Source: Syntrophomonadaceae bacterium
GTDB taxonomy: Bacteria > Bacillota > Syntrophomonadia > Syntrophomonadales > Syntrophomonadaceae
DNA: 5,005 nt
Direction of reading: 5' to 3'
Assembly: GCA_012798055.1 (NCBI GenBank)
Contig: JAAZOA010000046.1
Coordinates: 1 to 5,005 of the forward strand
Position numbers and translations under genes: made by a program
Notes under the pieces: model-generated
What the model saw: the letters and a program-made list of their open reading frames with translations, nothing else
Told to the model about the DNA's origin: nothing
Databases searched by the model: none
Shown here: positions 1-5,005 of the stretch, piece by piece
Layout: each line of letters opens with the position of its first letter
How positions within the stretch are numbered: position 1 is the stretch's first letter

Positions 1-577
1 GGTTGATGATTCCTGCAATATTGGCTAAAGAGCCATTGGGGTTGAAAATGGCGTCCTCATCACCGTCCGGGCCGCAATATGTGAAGACTATGCGTCTTTC
101 CCGCTCCAATTCCTCCAGGGTGGCCGCATCACAATAGTAATTGCCTTCACCATGGGCTATAGGCACGGTTATGACCTGATCCAGCTCCAGTTGGTTGGTA
201 AACGCCGTATCCTGGCGTTTTACCTTGAGGTTCACCGGGGCACAGATGAATTTCAGGCTGCGGTTGCGGAGCATGGCCCCTGGCAAGAGGCCAGCTTCCA
301 GCAGGATCTGAAAACCATTGCAGATGCCGATGACCAGGCCACCCTGGCCGGCGAAATCCACTACCGCCGGCATTACGGGTGAGAAGCGGGCGATGGCCCC
401 GGTCCGGAGGTAGTCCCCATAGGAAAATCCCCCTGGCAGTATTAAGGCATCGAAGCCTGCTACCGACGTTTTTTTGTGCCATATATATTGGGCTTCCTGG
501 CCCATAACTTCCTTTACTACATGGAAACAGTCGGCATCACAGTTTGAACCCGGGAATACGACCACGCCAAATTTCAT
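1..577 (-). CDS. purQ: Phosphoribosylformylglycinamidine synthase, glutamine amidotransferase subunit PurQ (3' end outside window)
   Basis: PurQ hydrolyses glutamine and passes ammonia to PurL, which converts FGAR to FGAM in the cytoplasm; in Gram-positive bacteria PurQ, PurS and PurL form one complex. The 192 visible residues begin [16 protein letters not shown], the class I glutaminase opening typical of PurQ. They continue with [12 protein letters not shown] (about residues 47-58), the nucleophile elbow GICNGFQ with the expected catalytic Cys86, and [10 protein letters not shown] (139-148). The family is usually about 225-235 residues, so roughly 35-40 are missing beyond the left edge. These include the catalytic His-Glu pair (the HPE motif), so completeness of the active site cannot be checked here. 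The ATG at 577 overlaps the purS stop (ATGA, 577-574), and a GGAGGT Shine-Dalgarno lies at 592-587, 9 nt upstream, inside purS. The overlap suggests translational coupling and matched amounts of the two subunits. purL is expected next. No anomaly is seen. Confidence 0.97.
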   Translation of the reverse strand, partial: MKFGVVVFPGSNCDADCFHVVKEVMGQEAQYIWHKKTSVAGFDALILPGGFSYGDYLRTGAIARFSPVMPAVVDFAGQGGLVIGICNGFQILLEAGLLPGAMLRNRSLKFICAPVNLKVKRQDTAFTNQLELDQVITVPIAHGEGNYYCDAATLEELERERRIVFTYCGPDGDEDAIFNPNGSLANIAGIIN

Positions 578-831
578 TTTCCCTGTACCTCCACCATCTC
601 AACCCGGTAATTCTCAATTACCGGATTAGCCAGCATTTTGTCGCTCATCTCCTCGAGTTCCCTTTGGGCAGTGGCCAAATCTTCAGTTTCCAGCCAGACC
701 TCGATGAATTTGCCGATCCGCACCTGTTTCACACCCTGATAATTTAAAACCTGCAGCGACTTGCGGACCGCATCCCCTTGAGGATCCAATACTCCTTCTT
801 TCAGAGTCACATAGATATTGGCCTTATACAT
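574..831 (-). CDS. purS: Phosphoribosylformylglycinamidine synthase subunit PurS
   Basis: PurS is the small non-catalytic subunit that bridges PurQ and PurL in the Gram-positive FGAM synthase. The 85-residue product starts [19 protein letters not shown] and contains [15 protein letters not shown] (about 30-44) and [13 protein letters not shown] (about 66-78), the conserved PurS pattern; Bacillus PurS is about 84 residues. In-frame ATGs also exist at 852 and 837. The one at 831 is chosen because the Shine-Dalgarno AGGGGG (844-839) is then 7 nt upstream. With 837 the spacing is only 1 nt, and with 852 the Shine-Dalgarno would lie inside the gene. The gap to the purC stop is 31 nt, and the stop overlaps the purQ start by 4 nt. 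A stand-alone PurS implies that PurL in this organism is the short form rather than the large fused enzyme of proteobacteria. Confidence 0.96.
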   Translation of the reverse strand: MYKANIYVTLKEGVLDPQGDAVRKSLQVLNYQGVKQVRIGKFIEVWLETEDLATAQRELEEMSDKMLANPVIENYRVEMVEVQGK

Positions 832-838
832 ATTCATT

Positions 839-844
839 CCCCCT
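839..844 (-). promoter_or_regulatory. Ribosome binding site deciding the purS start
   Basis: AGGGGG on the minus strand, 7 nt before the ATG at 831. It rules out the upstream in-frame ATGs at 837 (too close) and 852 (which would place this site within the coding sequence). Confidence 0.8.
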
Positions 845-862
845 GAGCGCAATGCGCGATTA

Positions 863-1588
863 TTAACCGTTGACGGCGGCGACTGCTGTTTCTATGCGGC
901 GCACAACCTCCTGGTAGGCTTCCGCCTCTTTGCCCAGGTCGCGCCTGAACCGATCCTTGTCCAGTTTTTCCAGGCTCTCCTTATCCCACAGACGGCAGGT
1001 ATCCGGGGAGATCTCATCCCCCAGGATGACCCGGCCCTGGTAGAGGCCAAATTCCAATTTGAAGTCCACCAGGATGATGCCGATACTGTCGAAGAACTTT
1101 TTCAAAATCTCGTTGATTCGCTCCGCCTGGGAATGCATCTCCTTGAGCTGCTCATCGGTGGCCCAGCCCAGGACCCGGGCATGGTATTCGTTGATCATGG
1201 GATCATGCAACTCGTCATTCTTGTAATAGAGCTCGATAATAGTGGCAGGCAGGGGCATTCCCTCCTCTTTGCCCACCCGTTTGGCCAGACTACCGGCGAT
1301 CAGGTTGCGGACCACCACTTCCACCGGTATTATGCGCAAATTCTTGACCAATACGTTGCGCTCGTCTATCTGCCTGACCAGGTGGGTCTCGATGCCCTCC
1401 TTTTCCAGGAGCCCCATGAGCAGGTTGGAGACCCGGTTGTTGACGATGCCTTTATTCTCGATGATGCCTTTTTTCAAGCCGTCGAAAGCGGTGGCCTCAT
1501 CCTTGTATTTCATTAGAACCTGGTTGGGGTCATCGGTGCTGTAAATCTGCTTGGCTTTACCTTCGTACATCAACTGGCCTGCTGTCAT
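863..1588 (-). CDS. purC: Phosphoribosylaminoimidazole-succinocarboxamide (SAICAR) synthase
   Basis: PurC joins CAIR and L-aspartate using ATP to give SAICAR, the step after PurE. From the ATG at 1588 the protein is 241 residues, the usual bacterial length. Visible signatures are LMYEGKAKQIY (about 6-16, N-terminal nucleotide-binding part), IIPVEVVVRNLIAGS (86-100, SAICAR synthetase signature), ILVDFKLEFG (172-181, second signature) and LGDEISPDTCRLWD (189-202). An in-frame ATG at 1597 would add three residues. It directly abuts the Shine-Dalgarno GAGGGG (1603-1598), whereas the ATG at 1588 has a 9-nt spacing, so 1588 is preferred. The gene follows the purB stop by 21 nt and ends with tandem stops (TAA TAA). 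All expected motifs are intact. Order and spacing indicate cotranscription with purB and purS. Confidence 0.96.
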   Translation of the reverse strand: MTAGQLMYEGKAKQIYSTDDPNQVLMKYKDEATAFDGLKKGIIENKGIVNNRVSNLLMGLLEKEGIETHLVRQIDERNVLVKNLRIIPVEVVVRNLIAGSLAKRVGKEEGMPLPATIIELYYKNDELHDPMINEYHARVLGWATDEQLKEMHSQAERINEILKKFFDSIGIILVDFKLEFGLYQGRVILGDEISPDTCRLWDKESLEKLDKDRFRRDLGKEAEAYQEVVRRIETAVAAVNG

Positions 1589-1597
1589 CTCATTCAT

Positions 1598-1603
1598 CCC
1601 CTC
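1598..1603 (-). promoter_or_regulatory. Ribosome binding site deciding the purC start
   Basis: GAGGGG on the minus strand in the 21-nt gap between purB and purC. It touches the ATG at 1597 but is 9 nt from the in-frame ATG at 1588, which favours the latter as the start. Confidence 0.75.
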
Positions 1604-1609
1604 TTCTGC

Positions 1610-2905
1610 TTACTCCAACCCGCAGCGCTTGAAAATATAATCTACATTGGAAGTATAGATGCCATAATCGAAAATTTTCTCGATTTCATCCGGATTCAGA
1701 CTGGCCATGATGGCCGGGTCATCCAGGACCAATTCCTTGAAGCTGACCTGTTGAGCCCAGCTCTGCATGGCGCGGGTCTGGACGATCCTGTAGGCATCTT
1801 CCCGCAGCATGCCTTTACTCACCAGGGCCAGGAGCAGCTGCCCGGAGAACACCAAACCCAGGGTTTTCTCCAGGTTGCGGGCCATGTTATCCTCATAAAC
1901 CACCAGGCCTTCCATGATGGCTATAAATTTCTGCAGCATGTAATCCAGCAGGATGCAGCTGTCCGGGATTATTACCCGCTCCACGGAAGAGTGGGTCAGA
2001 TCCCGTTCATGCCAGAGGGCTACGTTTTCCAGAGCTGCCAGGGCATTGCCCCTCACCACCCGGGATAAACCGGCAACCCTTTCGCTCATCATCGGATTGC
2101 GCTTGTGGGGCATGGCTGAGGATCCCTTCTGTCCCTTCTGAAATGGCTCCTCAACTTCGAGGATCTCGGTCCGCTGCAGGTTTCTGATCTCCGTAGCCAT
2201 TTTTTCCACGGAACTGGCTACCACTGCCAGGGTGGTCATCAATTGGGCATGGCGATCCCGCTGGATCACCTGGGTGGATACCGGGCAGCAGTTCAAGCCC
2301 ATTTTCTCACATACGTATTCCTCCACCTGGGGGTGAAGATGGGCAAAATTGCCTACCGCACCGGATATGGCTCCGCAGGCAATAACTTCCCGGGCCTGGC
2401 GCAGGCGCTCGATATCCCGGTTCAGTTCAGTGAACCAGATCGCCATCTTCAGGCCGAAAGTGGTGGGCTCTCCATGGACCCCGTGGGTGCGGCCGATAGT
2501 CAGGGTGTATTTATGTTTGATGGCGATGGTCGATACAATCGCCCGCAGCTTTTCCAGTTTGGCCAGGATAAGATCGGTTGCATCCCGCATCTGCATGGCC
2601 AGCCCGGTATCCAGGATATCGGAAGAGGTCATGCCCAGGTGGATATATTTGGAGGCATCGCCTACGTTTTCACCCACATTGGTCAAAAAGGCGATAACAT
2701 CATGGTGGACTTCGGCCTCTATTTCCTGGATGCGCAGGACATCGAATCTGGCTCTCTCCTGGATCTCCTTGACCGCGTCCGCAGGTATTTTGCCCAGTTG
2801 GGCCCAGGCTTCACAAGCGGCAATCTCTATCTTCAGCCAGTTGTCCAGCTTGGTCTGCTCCGACCATATGGCCCCCATGGCCGGCAAGGTATATCTTTCG
2901 ATCAT
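1610..2905 (-). CDS. purB: Adenylosuccinate lyase
   Basis: PurB performs two beta-eliminations of fumarate: SAICAR to AICAR in the IMP pathway, and adenylosuccinate to AMP. The 431-residue protein begins [20 protein letters not shown] and has the normal length of the bacillary-type enzyme. It belongs to the fumarase/aspartase superfamily, shown by the signature GSSAMPHKRNP at 261-271, whose flexible loop carries the catalytic serine (Ser262/263). The histidines implicated in B. subtilis PurB catalysis are present at the same numbers: His68 (EVHHDV), His89 (YIHLGMTSSD) and His141 (GRTHGVHGEP). The start is firm: its ATG shares one base with the purE stop (TAATG at 2907-2903), and an AGGGGGAG Shine-Dalgarno at 2918-2911 lies 5 nt upstream. 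The overlap indicates translational coupling with purE. No defects are seen. Confidence 0.98.
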   Translation of the reverse strand: MIERYTLPAMGAIWSEQTKLDNWLKIEIAACEAWAQLGKIPADAVKEIQERARFDVLRIQEIEAEVHHDVIAFLTNVGENVGDASKYIHLGMTSSDILDTGLAMQMRDATDLILAKLEKLRAIVSTIAIKHKYTLTIGRTHGVHGEPTTFGLKMAIWFTELNRDIERLRQAREVIACGAISGAVGNFAHLHPQVEEYVCEKMGLNCCPVSTQVIQRDRHAQLMTTLAVVASSVEKMATEIRNLQRTEILEVEEPFQKGQKGSSAMPHKRNPMMSERVAGLSRVVRGNALAALENVALWHERDLTHSSVERVIIPDSCILLDYMLQKFIAIMEGLVVYEDNMARNLEKTLGLVFSGQLLLALVSKGMLREDAYRIVQTRAMQSWAQQVSFKELVLDDPAIMASLNPDEIEKIFDYGIYTSNVDYIFKRCGLE

Positions 2906-3426
2906 TACTGCTCCCCCTTATGTTGCAGGTACTTTTTCAGGCCCATTTCCTTGAGGCGCTGATCCTTCTGCCGCACCTCTGCAGCCGTTCTGAGGCGGTA
3001 GTCCAGCAGTTTGTCCCGCAACTCCTGGTCATTTATGGCCAGGATCTCCACCGCCAGGAGGGCGGCATTGGCAGCGCCGTTGATAGCCACCGTGGCCACC
3101 GGAATGCCCTTGGGCATTTGCACTATGGAGTACAGGGAGTCGACCCCCGACAAAGTGCTGGTTTTCACCGGAATGCCGATGACCGGCAGGACCGTATAAG
3201 CCGCTATCACCCCGGGCAGGTGGGCTGCTCCCCCCGCACCGGCTATTATAACCTTCATCCCCTGCCCGGCTGCTCCCCTGGCGTAAACAGCCGTTTCTTC
3301 CGGCAAACGATGGGCGGAACACACCGTAATATCGTATTCCACCCCGAATTCGTCCAGTATCTGGGCAGCTTCCTTCATGACCGGCAGATCCGAGTCGCTC
3401 CCCATTATTATTCCGACTGCGGGCAC
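2905..3426 (-). CDS. purE: N5-carboxyaminoimidazole ribonucleotide mutase (class I PurE)
   Basis: PurE class I moves the carboxylate of N5-CAIR to C4, giving CAIR for PurC. From GTG 3426 the product is 173 residues, close to the normal bacterial size. It starts (M)[16 protein letters not shown] and shows SDSD (10-13), SAHR (37-40, holding the catalytic histidine), [17 protein letters not shown] (60-76), [17 protein letters not shown] (91-107) and GAANAALLA (117-125). SAHR, rather than the SAHK of class II (direct AIR carboxylase), indicates class I, which normally depends on PurK; no purK lies between purE and purB. The frame is open upstream to a TTG at 3468, but that codon lies in the terminator tail and would add 14 unconserved residues. 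The GTG follows an AGGGGAGGGG Shine-Dalgarno with a rather long 11-nt spacing. It is the first gene behind the riboswitch and overlaps purB by one base. Confidence 0.96.
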   Translation of the reverse strand: MPAVGIIMGSDSDLPVMKEAAQILDEFGVEYDITVCSAHRLPEETAVYARGAAGQGMKVIIAGAGGAAHLPGVIAAYTVLPVIGIPVKTSTLSGVDSLYSIVQMPKGIPVATVAINGAANAALLAVEILAINDQELRDKLLDYRLRTAAEVRQKDQRLKEMGLKKYLQHKGEQ

Positions 3427-3437
3427 CCTATTCCACG

Positions 3438-3447
3438 CCCCTCCCCT
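3438..3447 (-). promoter_or_regulatory. Ribosome binding site for purE (GTG start)
   Basis: AGGGGAGGGG on the minus strand, a double G-rich Shine-Dalgarno ending 11 nt before the GTG at 3426. It is the only strong ribosome binding site between the leader terminator and the conserved PurE N-terminus, and so supports a GTG start. The spacing is longer than for the other genes of the operon. Confidence 0.7.
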
Positions 3448-3466
3448 AAGATTTGGACCTATTGGC

Positions 3467-3526
3467 AAACAAAATATTCAAGCCCAAGAAGACAGGTTCA
3501 TAACCGAAACCTATCCGCCTGGGCTT
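3467..3526 (-). terminator. Regulated intrinsic terminator (expression platform of the pur riboswitch)
   Basis: On the minus strand, bases 3526-3508 pair with 3498-3480 to give a 19-position stem with a single C/U mismatch (3517/3489) and a few G-U pairs, around a 9-nt loop. The outer arm is AAGCCCA/TGGGCTT and the inner arm is GATAGGTT/AACCTGTC. A moderately U-rich tail (GAATATTTTGTTT, 3479-3467) follows. The 5' arm includes the AAGCCC of the ykkC aptamer core and runs into the aptamer-closing helix, so aptamer and terminator cannot form together. Ligand binding would therefore block termination and let transcription continue into purE. Confidence 0.87.
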
Positions 3527-3619
3527 TTGTCCCTATACGGTGTAGCGCCTTTAAGCGCCTGTGTCACTCGGACCAGTCCATACCCAAACCATGCGGAACC
3601 CTAGACACACTTTCGCGTT
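3502..3619 (-). promoter_or_regulatory. ykkC-family riboswitch aptamer, most likely PRPP riboswitch (ykkC subtype 2b)
   Basis: The 5' leader of purE contains the ykkC core in order: GTGTGTCTAGGGTTCCG (3610-3594), GGACTGGTCCGAGTGACAC (3579-3561) and GGGACAAAAGCCC (3533-3521). Helices that can be drawn are GTGTC 3608-3604 with GACAC 3565-3561, a hairpin CATG/TATG (3593-3590 with 3582-3579), and a hairpin GCGCT/GGCGC with a TAAA loop (about 3558-3545). An outer helix pairs CGAAA (3615-3611) with TTTCG (3509-3505) and is extended by AAC/GTT past one bulged G. This add-on helix is the mark of the ykkC-2 classes (PRPP and ppGpp) as opposed to guanidine-I. The position directly ahead of purine synthesis genes favours PRPP. 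In that class, ligand binding switches transcription on. Family membership is seen in the sequence and recalled consensus; ligand identity is inferred from context. Confidence 0.88.
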
Positions 3620-3647
3620 TATCGCTATTGATTTGACTTACATCCTG

Positions 3648-3676
3648 ATATTAACAAAGCTTGGGGGCGGTGTCAA
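3648..3676 (-). promoter_or_regulatory. Sigma-A (sigma-70 type) promoter of the pur operon
   Basis: Minus-strand TTGACA at 3676-3671 (perfect -35), a 17-bp spacer, then TAATAT at 3653-3648 (-10 with one deviation from TATAAT). Transcription would start near 3643-3640, giving a leader of about 215 nt before the purE GTG. The promoter sits between the upstream gene's terminator and the riboswitch, exactly where the operon promoter is needed. No clear PurR box was found around it, consistent with control by the riboswitch rather than by a repressor. Confidence 0.88.
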
Positions 3677-3687
3677 TCACCGGGGGG

Positions 3688-3725
3688 AAAAGCAAAAGCG
3701 TATCCCGGGCGACCGGGATACGCTT
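3688..3725 (-). terminator. Intrinsic terminator of the upstream gene
   Basis: A perfect 13-bp inverted repeat (3696-3708 with 3713-3725, arms AAGCGTATCCCGG/CCGGGATACGCTT) encloses a 4-nt loop. On the minus strand it is followed by TTTTGCTTTT, counting the last two T of the stem (3697-3688). It begins 15 nt after the TAG stop at 3741-3743. On the plus strand no T-run follows the stem, so it acts for the minus strand only. It separates the upstream gene's transcript from the pur operon. Confidence 0.92.
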
Positions 3726-3740
3726 CCTGTTCTGATCTCG

Positions 3741-5005
3741 CTACCTGCCTTTGAAAATGCTGCCTAAGCGGTCTTTCAAGCTGGTATTGACGCTGATGCT
3801 GCTGTTATTGTTGTTGATCTTGTCCCGCAGGCCGCCGAATATGTCTTCCTCGCCCCGTTTGAGGAGGGCATCGATTTCGATATTCCGGGTGGTCACGGTT
3901 ACGGCGTCGTCCGGGTTCTCCCACAGGGTGACACCTTTGACCGCCATGCCCAACAACACCAGGTTGTCATCCAGGAAATTGAAGAAATACATGGCCATAT
4001 TGTTGCAGCTGGGTTCGATGATGGTGAAGGGATAGGCCTCGTTCAAAAGCACCCCGTCATAGCGCAGCAGGGTACAATCAACAATTGAGGAGATCTTGGC
4101 GTAACCCGGGGCATCCGGATTTTTTTCCATCGTTTCCACATCGACCTTGACCTGCCAGTTGTGCCGGTGGATTGGGGTCTTGACCCCGTCAACGGTCTCA
4201 AAATGCCGGCTGTCGATGAAGACATCGAAGCGCATCTCGGTTTCATCGGCGCCCAGGACTTCTATGTCCAGGGCCTGCAACTCTTTCTCATAGACTTCAG
4301 CTACCCCCATGGAATAACCGTGATGTTCCTGATGGGCATAGGGCAGGTCTGCCTCTGTTGATTCCGCAGTGATTTCTTCAACTTCGATTTCCACATCCCC
4401 AGGTTCCCGCAGCGAGTATTCCCACTTATCCAACAGCATGGGAGGAATGTCATCGTTAAAAACCTCCTCGCCTTTTTGTTCCTGTTCCACCTGGTTCGGG
4501 GCGTTATCGGGCTCGCGCAGGGAATAGCCTCGCCGGGGCAGCGGCAGGTCCTCAAACGACCCCATAGCATCGCCCTGGAGGGGCATGACTGGTTCCTGCA
4601 AGGATTCGTCCTGGGGTTCGCGCAGCGAGTATTCCCGTTTGGGCAGGGGCATATCTGCATAGCCGGCCACATCATCGACCATTTCGGCTTCCACCGCCTC
4701 TGCTGCCAAATCTTGCAGTCCCAGGGATGATTCTTCGCCACTGGTTTCAGTCCTGTCCATATTCATGTCCAAAGCGGAGGATTCTTGCAGAGCAACCAGG
4801 TCGATTTCGGTCTTCGGCTCCGCAATAGGCTCTTCAGCCTGGGCTGCTGGCGGGTCCAGTTCCATGGCCAGTAAGCTGATCTCTTTGTCGATAACGTTGA
4901 TCTGCTCGTGCAGGGGCCCGACGGTGCGGTGAGCATTGTCAACTATCCGGTCCACCCGGGTTTGGGCCATATCCGAGATGCCCTGGGCAATTTTTTCCGC
5001 TTCCA
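3741..5005 (-). CDS. Uncharacterised acidic repeat protein with divergent PTPS/QueD-like C-terminal domain (5' end outside window)
   Basis: The gene is not recognised by name. The frame is open to the right edge. An ATG exists at 4970, but it has no good ribosome binding site and the helical character continues upstream (EAEKIAQGISD), so the true start probably lies outside; numbers below count from that ATG. Residues 1-40 look helical, possibly coiled coil. Residues 41-230 are acidic, rich in Glu, Asp and Pro, and probably disordered, with three YSLREP repeats. Residues about 245-362 resemble the 6-pyruvoyl-tetrahydropterin synthase/QueD fold: DSRHF, then IHRHNWQVKVDVE (267-279), LLNEAYPF, PSCNNMAMYFFNFL and VTLWEN. 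The zinc-ligand histidines correspond to His256, His268 and His270. The catalytic Cys position is Lys264, and the His of the Asp-His pair appears to be Gly306. A polar tail contains four Asn in a row and ends RLGSIFKGR. No signal peptide or membrane segment is visible. Its own terminator follows, so it is not part of the pur operon. Function unknown; fold assignment moderate. Confidence 0.85.
   Translation of the reverse strand, partial: EAEKIAQGISDMAQTRVDRIVDNAHRTVGPLHEQINVIDKEISLLAMELDPPAAQAEEPIAEPKTEIDLVALQESSALDMNMDRTETSGEESSLGLQDLAAEAVEAEMVDDVAGYADMPLPKREYSLREPQDESLQEPVMPLQGDAMGSFEDLPLPRRGYSLREPDNAPNQVEQEQKGEEVFNDDIPPMLLDKWEYSLREPGDVEIEVEEITAESTEADLPYAHQEHHGYSMGVAEVYEKELQALDIEVLGADETEMRFDVFIDSRHFETVDGVKTPIHRHNWQVKVDVETMEKNPDAPGYAKISSIVDCTLLRYDGVLLNEAYPFTIIEPSCNNMAMYFFNFLDDNLVLLGMAVKGVTLWENPDDAVTVTTRNIEIDALLKRGEEDIFGGLRDKINNNNSSISVNTSLKDRLGSIFKGR
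4305..4652 (-). repeat. Tandem peptide repeat (YSLREP) within the upstream coding sequence
   Basis: Three copies of a motif of the form (M/L)PLP-x-R-x-YSLREP, ending in EYSLREP (DNA 4634-4614), GYSLREP (4529-4509) and EYSLREP (4421-4401), plus a decayed fourth, HHGYSMG, near 4325-4305. The tyrosines fall at residues 114, 149, 185 and 219 (from ATG 4970), a spacing of 35, 36 and 34. The linkers are acidic and not conserved, while the motif is basic-aromatic. This pattern suggests short linear binding motifs on a flexible tether rather than a folded repeat domain. The role is unknown. Confidence 0.8.

Noticed and set aside
847..857. GCGCAATGCGC palindrome between purC and purS
   Set aside because: The arms are too short for a stable hairpin and no T-run follows, so it is not a terminator. 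The genes are best read as cotranscribed.
818..1516. Long plus-strand open frame opposite purC
   Set aside because: It is the antisense shadow of purC, whose family motifs are unmistakable on the minus strand. Its translation shows no recognisable domain and no good ribosome binding site.
3427..3468. Longer purE reading frame starting at TTG 3468
   Set aside because: The TTG lies in the U-rich tail of the leader terminator, has no Shine-Dalgarno, and would place the real Shine-Dalgarno inside the coding sequence.
2243..3636. Long plus-strand open frames (2243-2962, 2349-2954, 2920-3636) opposite purB, purE and the leader
   Set aside because: They are antisense shadows of coding sequence with strong family signatures. 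The last one also runs through the riboswitch and terminator.
3502..3690. Guanine riboswitch or PurR box as the control element
   Set aside because: No second aptamer fits in the roughly 25 nt between the transcription start and the ykkC aptamer, and no CCGAAC-type PurR box was seen near the promoter.
3741..4970. ATG at 4970 as the true start of the upstream gene
   Set aside because: There is no convincing ribosome binding site before it and the frame stays open to the window edge with similar helical sequence, so the gene is treated as partial.

Overview
The window carries the front part of a de novo purine biosynthesis operon, all on the minus strand, together with its control region and the 3' part of an unrelated upstream gene. 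The gene order purE-purB-purC-purS-purQ (transcribed from high to low coordinates) is the Bacillus/Clostridium type, except that purK is missing between purE and purB. A separate small PurS beside a short PurQ, G-rich Shine-Dalgarno sequences (AGGGGG type), a consensus sigma-A promoter and the riboswitch class all point to a Firmicute. The moderately GC-rich coding sequence suggests a Moorella/Desulfotomaculum-like anaerobic clostridial lineage. That placement is inference; no species can be named from the window.

Layout from right to left (direction of transcription). Positions 5005-3741: the 3' part of a gene for an acidic, low-complexity protein with three YSLREP repeats and a C-terminal domain resembling a divergent 6-pyruvoyl-tetrahydropterin synthase/QueD fold. 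Positions 3725-3688: its intrinsic terminator. Positions 3676-3648: a TTGACA-17-TAATAT promoter. Positions 3619-3502: a ykkC-type aptamer that best fits the PRPP riboswitch (ykkC subtype 2b). Positions 3526-3467: a terminator hairpin that shares bases with the aptamer and so forms the expression platform. Then purE (GTG start, 3426-2905), purB (2905-1610), purC (1588-863), purS (831-574) and purQ (577 to beyond the left edge).

How it works together: the riboswitch would sense PRPP, the starting substrate of the pathway, and prevent termination when PRPP is plentiful. The encoded enzymes cover FGAR to FGAM (PurQ and PurS, with PurL expected beyond the left edge), N5-CAIR to CAIR (PurE), CAIR to SAICAR (PurC), and SAICAR to AICAR plus adenylosuccinate to AMP (PurB). 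The genes are tightly packed (TAATG and ATGA overlaps, gaps of 21 and 31 nt), consistent with one polycistronic mRNA.

The pur genes are ordinary. The parts worth a second look are the riboswitch with its mutually exclusive terminator, the purK-less arrangement around a class I PurE, and the upstream repeat/PTPS-like protein, which keeps the three zinc-ligand histidines but appears to have lost catalytic residues.
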